Positions 8,626 to 8,927 of a stretch of 8,927 nucleotides of DNA are shown in pieces. Source of the DNA: CAMQVM01 sp044433365 (GTDB lineage: Bacteria > Bacteroidota > Bacteroidia > Bacteroidales > Rikenellaceae). The stretch's first letter is position 1, and the number at the start of each line of letters is the position of its first letter. The translations under genes were made by a program, and so were the position numbers. The stretch is from the NCBI GenBank assembly GCA_044433365.1, contig JAWXTR010000108.1, positions 1 to 8,927 on the forward strand, read 5' to 3'. A model generated the notes under the pieces. The model had not been told where the DNA came from, ran no database searches, and worked only from the letters and a program-made list of their open reading frames with translations.

Positions 8626-8762
8626 CCATAAAAAAAAGATAAGTTTCTACCCAAATCCTTTCAAATATAAAACCTATAATTTAACCATCTTTAAAATATA
8701 TATTTTATATTTGACCACTAAAACTAAATCAAATTTTATATTGGCTATTTTTTTAAAACAGT

Positions 8763-8802
8763 AAAAAAAGTGATGAAAAAAAATATTTTCACCACTTTTT
8801 TT
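8763..8802. terminator. Terminator-like hairpin upstream of glnN
   Basis: Arms 8763-8779 (A-run, then GTGATGAAAA) and 8786-8802 (TTTTCACCAC, then a T-run) pair over 17 positions with one mismatch and a 6-base loop. A-runs and T-runs on the two sides let it work in either direction. All genes here run leftward, so it most likely ends a minus-strand gene lying beyond the right edge and insulates the glnN promoter. It could equally stop plus-strand transcription just before the palindromic repeat. Confidence 0.6.
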
Positions 8803-8805
8803 TGT

Positions 8806-8927
8806 TTTTAAGTAGGGTAAAATAATTATTGGTGTATTTTTAATAGTGCTATTGGAGATGAGATTTTTTGCTATTGAATCGAAAATATAGTGGTTCTATA
8901 TTGAGATTTAATAGTAAAAAATATCGC
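8806..8927 (+). repeat. Long palindromic repeat, right copy (left outer arm plus core)
   Basis: Bases 8858-8927 repeat the core of 1-70 at 69 of 70 positions, in the same orientation. Bases 8806-8857 form the left outer arm: paired against 70-121, positions 8857-8808 give 41 Watson-Crick pairs, 6 G.U and 3 mismatches. The pairing fades beyond 8806/121, which sets the outer ends. The right outer arm of this copy would lie past the window. It begins directly after the terminator-like hairpin. No open reading frame, transposase or recognised mobile-element end is present. Confidence 0.8.

Larger units (their letters stand above)
8402..8805. other. Non-coding leader and upstream region of glnN
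   Basis: This region of about 400 bases is very AT-rich and carries no credible gene. It holds the predicted glnN promoter, the dyad over it, a 16-base AT palindrome (8692-8707) and a terminator-like hairpin near the right end. If the promoter call is right, the glnN leader is about 190 nt. Within that leader, TTTTGGTT (8472-8479) can pair with AACCAAAA (8520-8527), and part of it can instead pair with ACCAA (8511-8515). These are mutually exclusive stems, but too short and AT-rich to call a riboswitch. No tRNA-like cloverleaf was seen. Confidence 0.6.

Noticed and set aside
8692..8707. 16-base perfect palindrome of A and T only
   Set aside because: Such palindromes are expected by chance in DNA this AT-rich, and it aligns with no promoter element.
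8402..8805. Possible tRNA, riboswitch or CRISPR in the 400-base gap
   Set aside because: No cloverleaf or TTCRA arm, no recognisable riboswitch core and no regularly spaced repeats were found on either strand.
1..8927. Composite transposon or small plasmid bounded by the terminal repeats
   Set aside because: There is no transposase, replication or mobilisation gene, and the cargo is a housekeeping GS-GOGAT locus. The end repeats alone do not support mobility.

Overview
The window holds a compact ammonium-assimilation locus: three long intact genes, all on the minus strand. In transcription order they are a type III glutamine synthetase (glnN, 8401 to 6215), then the large and small subunits of NADPH-dependent glutamate synthase (gltB, 6021 to 1537; gltD, 1528 to 152). 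Together they form the GS-GOGAT cycle: GlnN fixes ammonium onto glutamate at the cost of ATP, and GltBD uses the glutamine amide and NADPH to turn 2-oxoglutarate into glutamate. I see no frameshift, truncation or missing catalytic residue in any of them.

The organism is most likely a member of the Bacteroidota, probably Bacteroidales. The reasons are the long type III glutamine synthetase, gene starts preceded by A-rich sequence rather than a Shine-Dalgarno, very AT-rich gaps beside moderately AT-rich genes, and a match upstream of glnN to the Bacteroidota promoter pattern (TTG, 18 bases, TAnnTTTG on the minus strand). I cannot name a genus.

Layout: 1-121 is part of a long palindromic repeat, followed by gltD and gltB, which are separated by only 8 bases and are surely cotranscribed. 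A 193-base gap (6022-6214) with two tandem hairpins separates gltB from glnN. To the right of glnN, 8402-8927 is non-coding. It holds a glnN promoter candidate overlapped by a perfect 9-base dyad, an intrinsic-terminator-like hairpin, and a second part of the palindromic repeat running to the window end.

The most unusual feature is at the edges. Bases 1-70 and 8858-8927 match at 69 of 70 positions. This shared core folds on itself, and the sequences outside it (8808-8857 and 70-119) pair with each other at 47 of 50 positions if G.U is allowed. The two ends therefore look like the two halves of an imperfect palindrome of about 170 bases. Every wobble I counted is G.U when read as plus-strand RNA and none is A.C, which hints at a selected RNA structure. 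The core is either a dispersed repeat at both flanks or an overlap of a contig that closes on itself. I found no phage, CRISPR, transposase, tRNA or rRNA.
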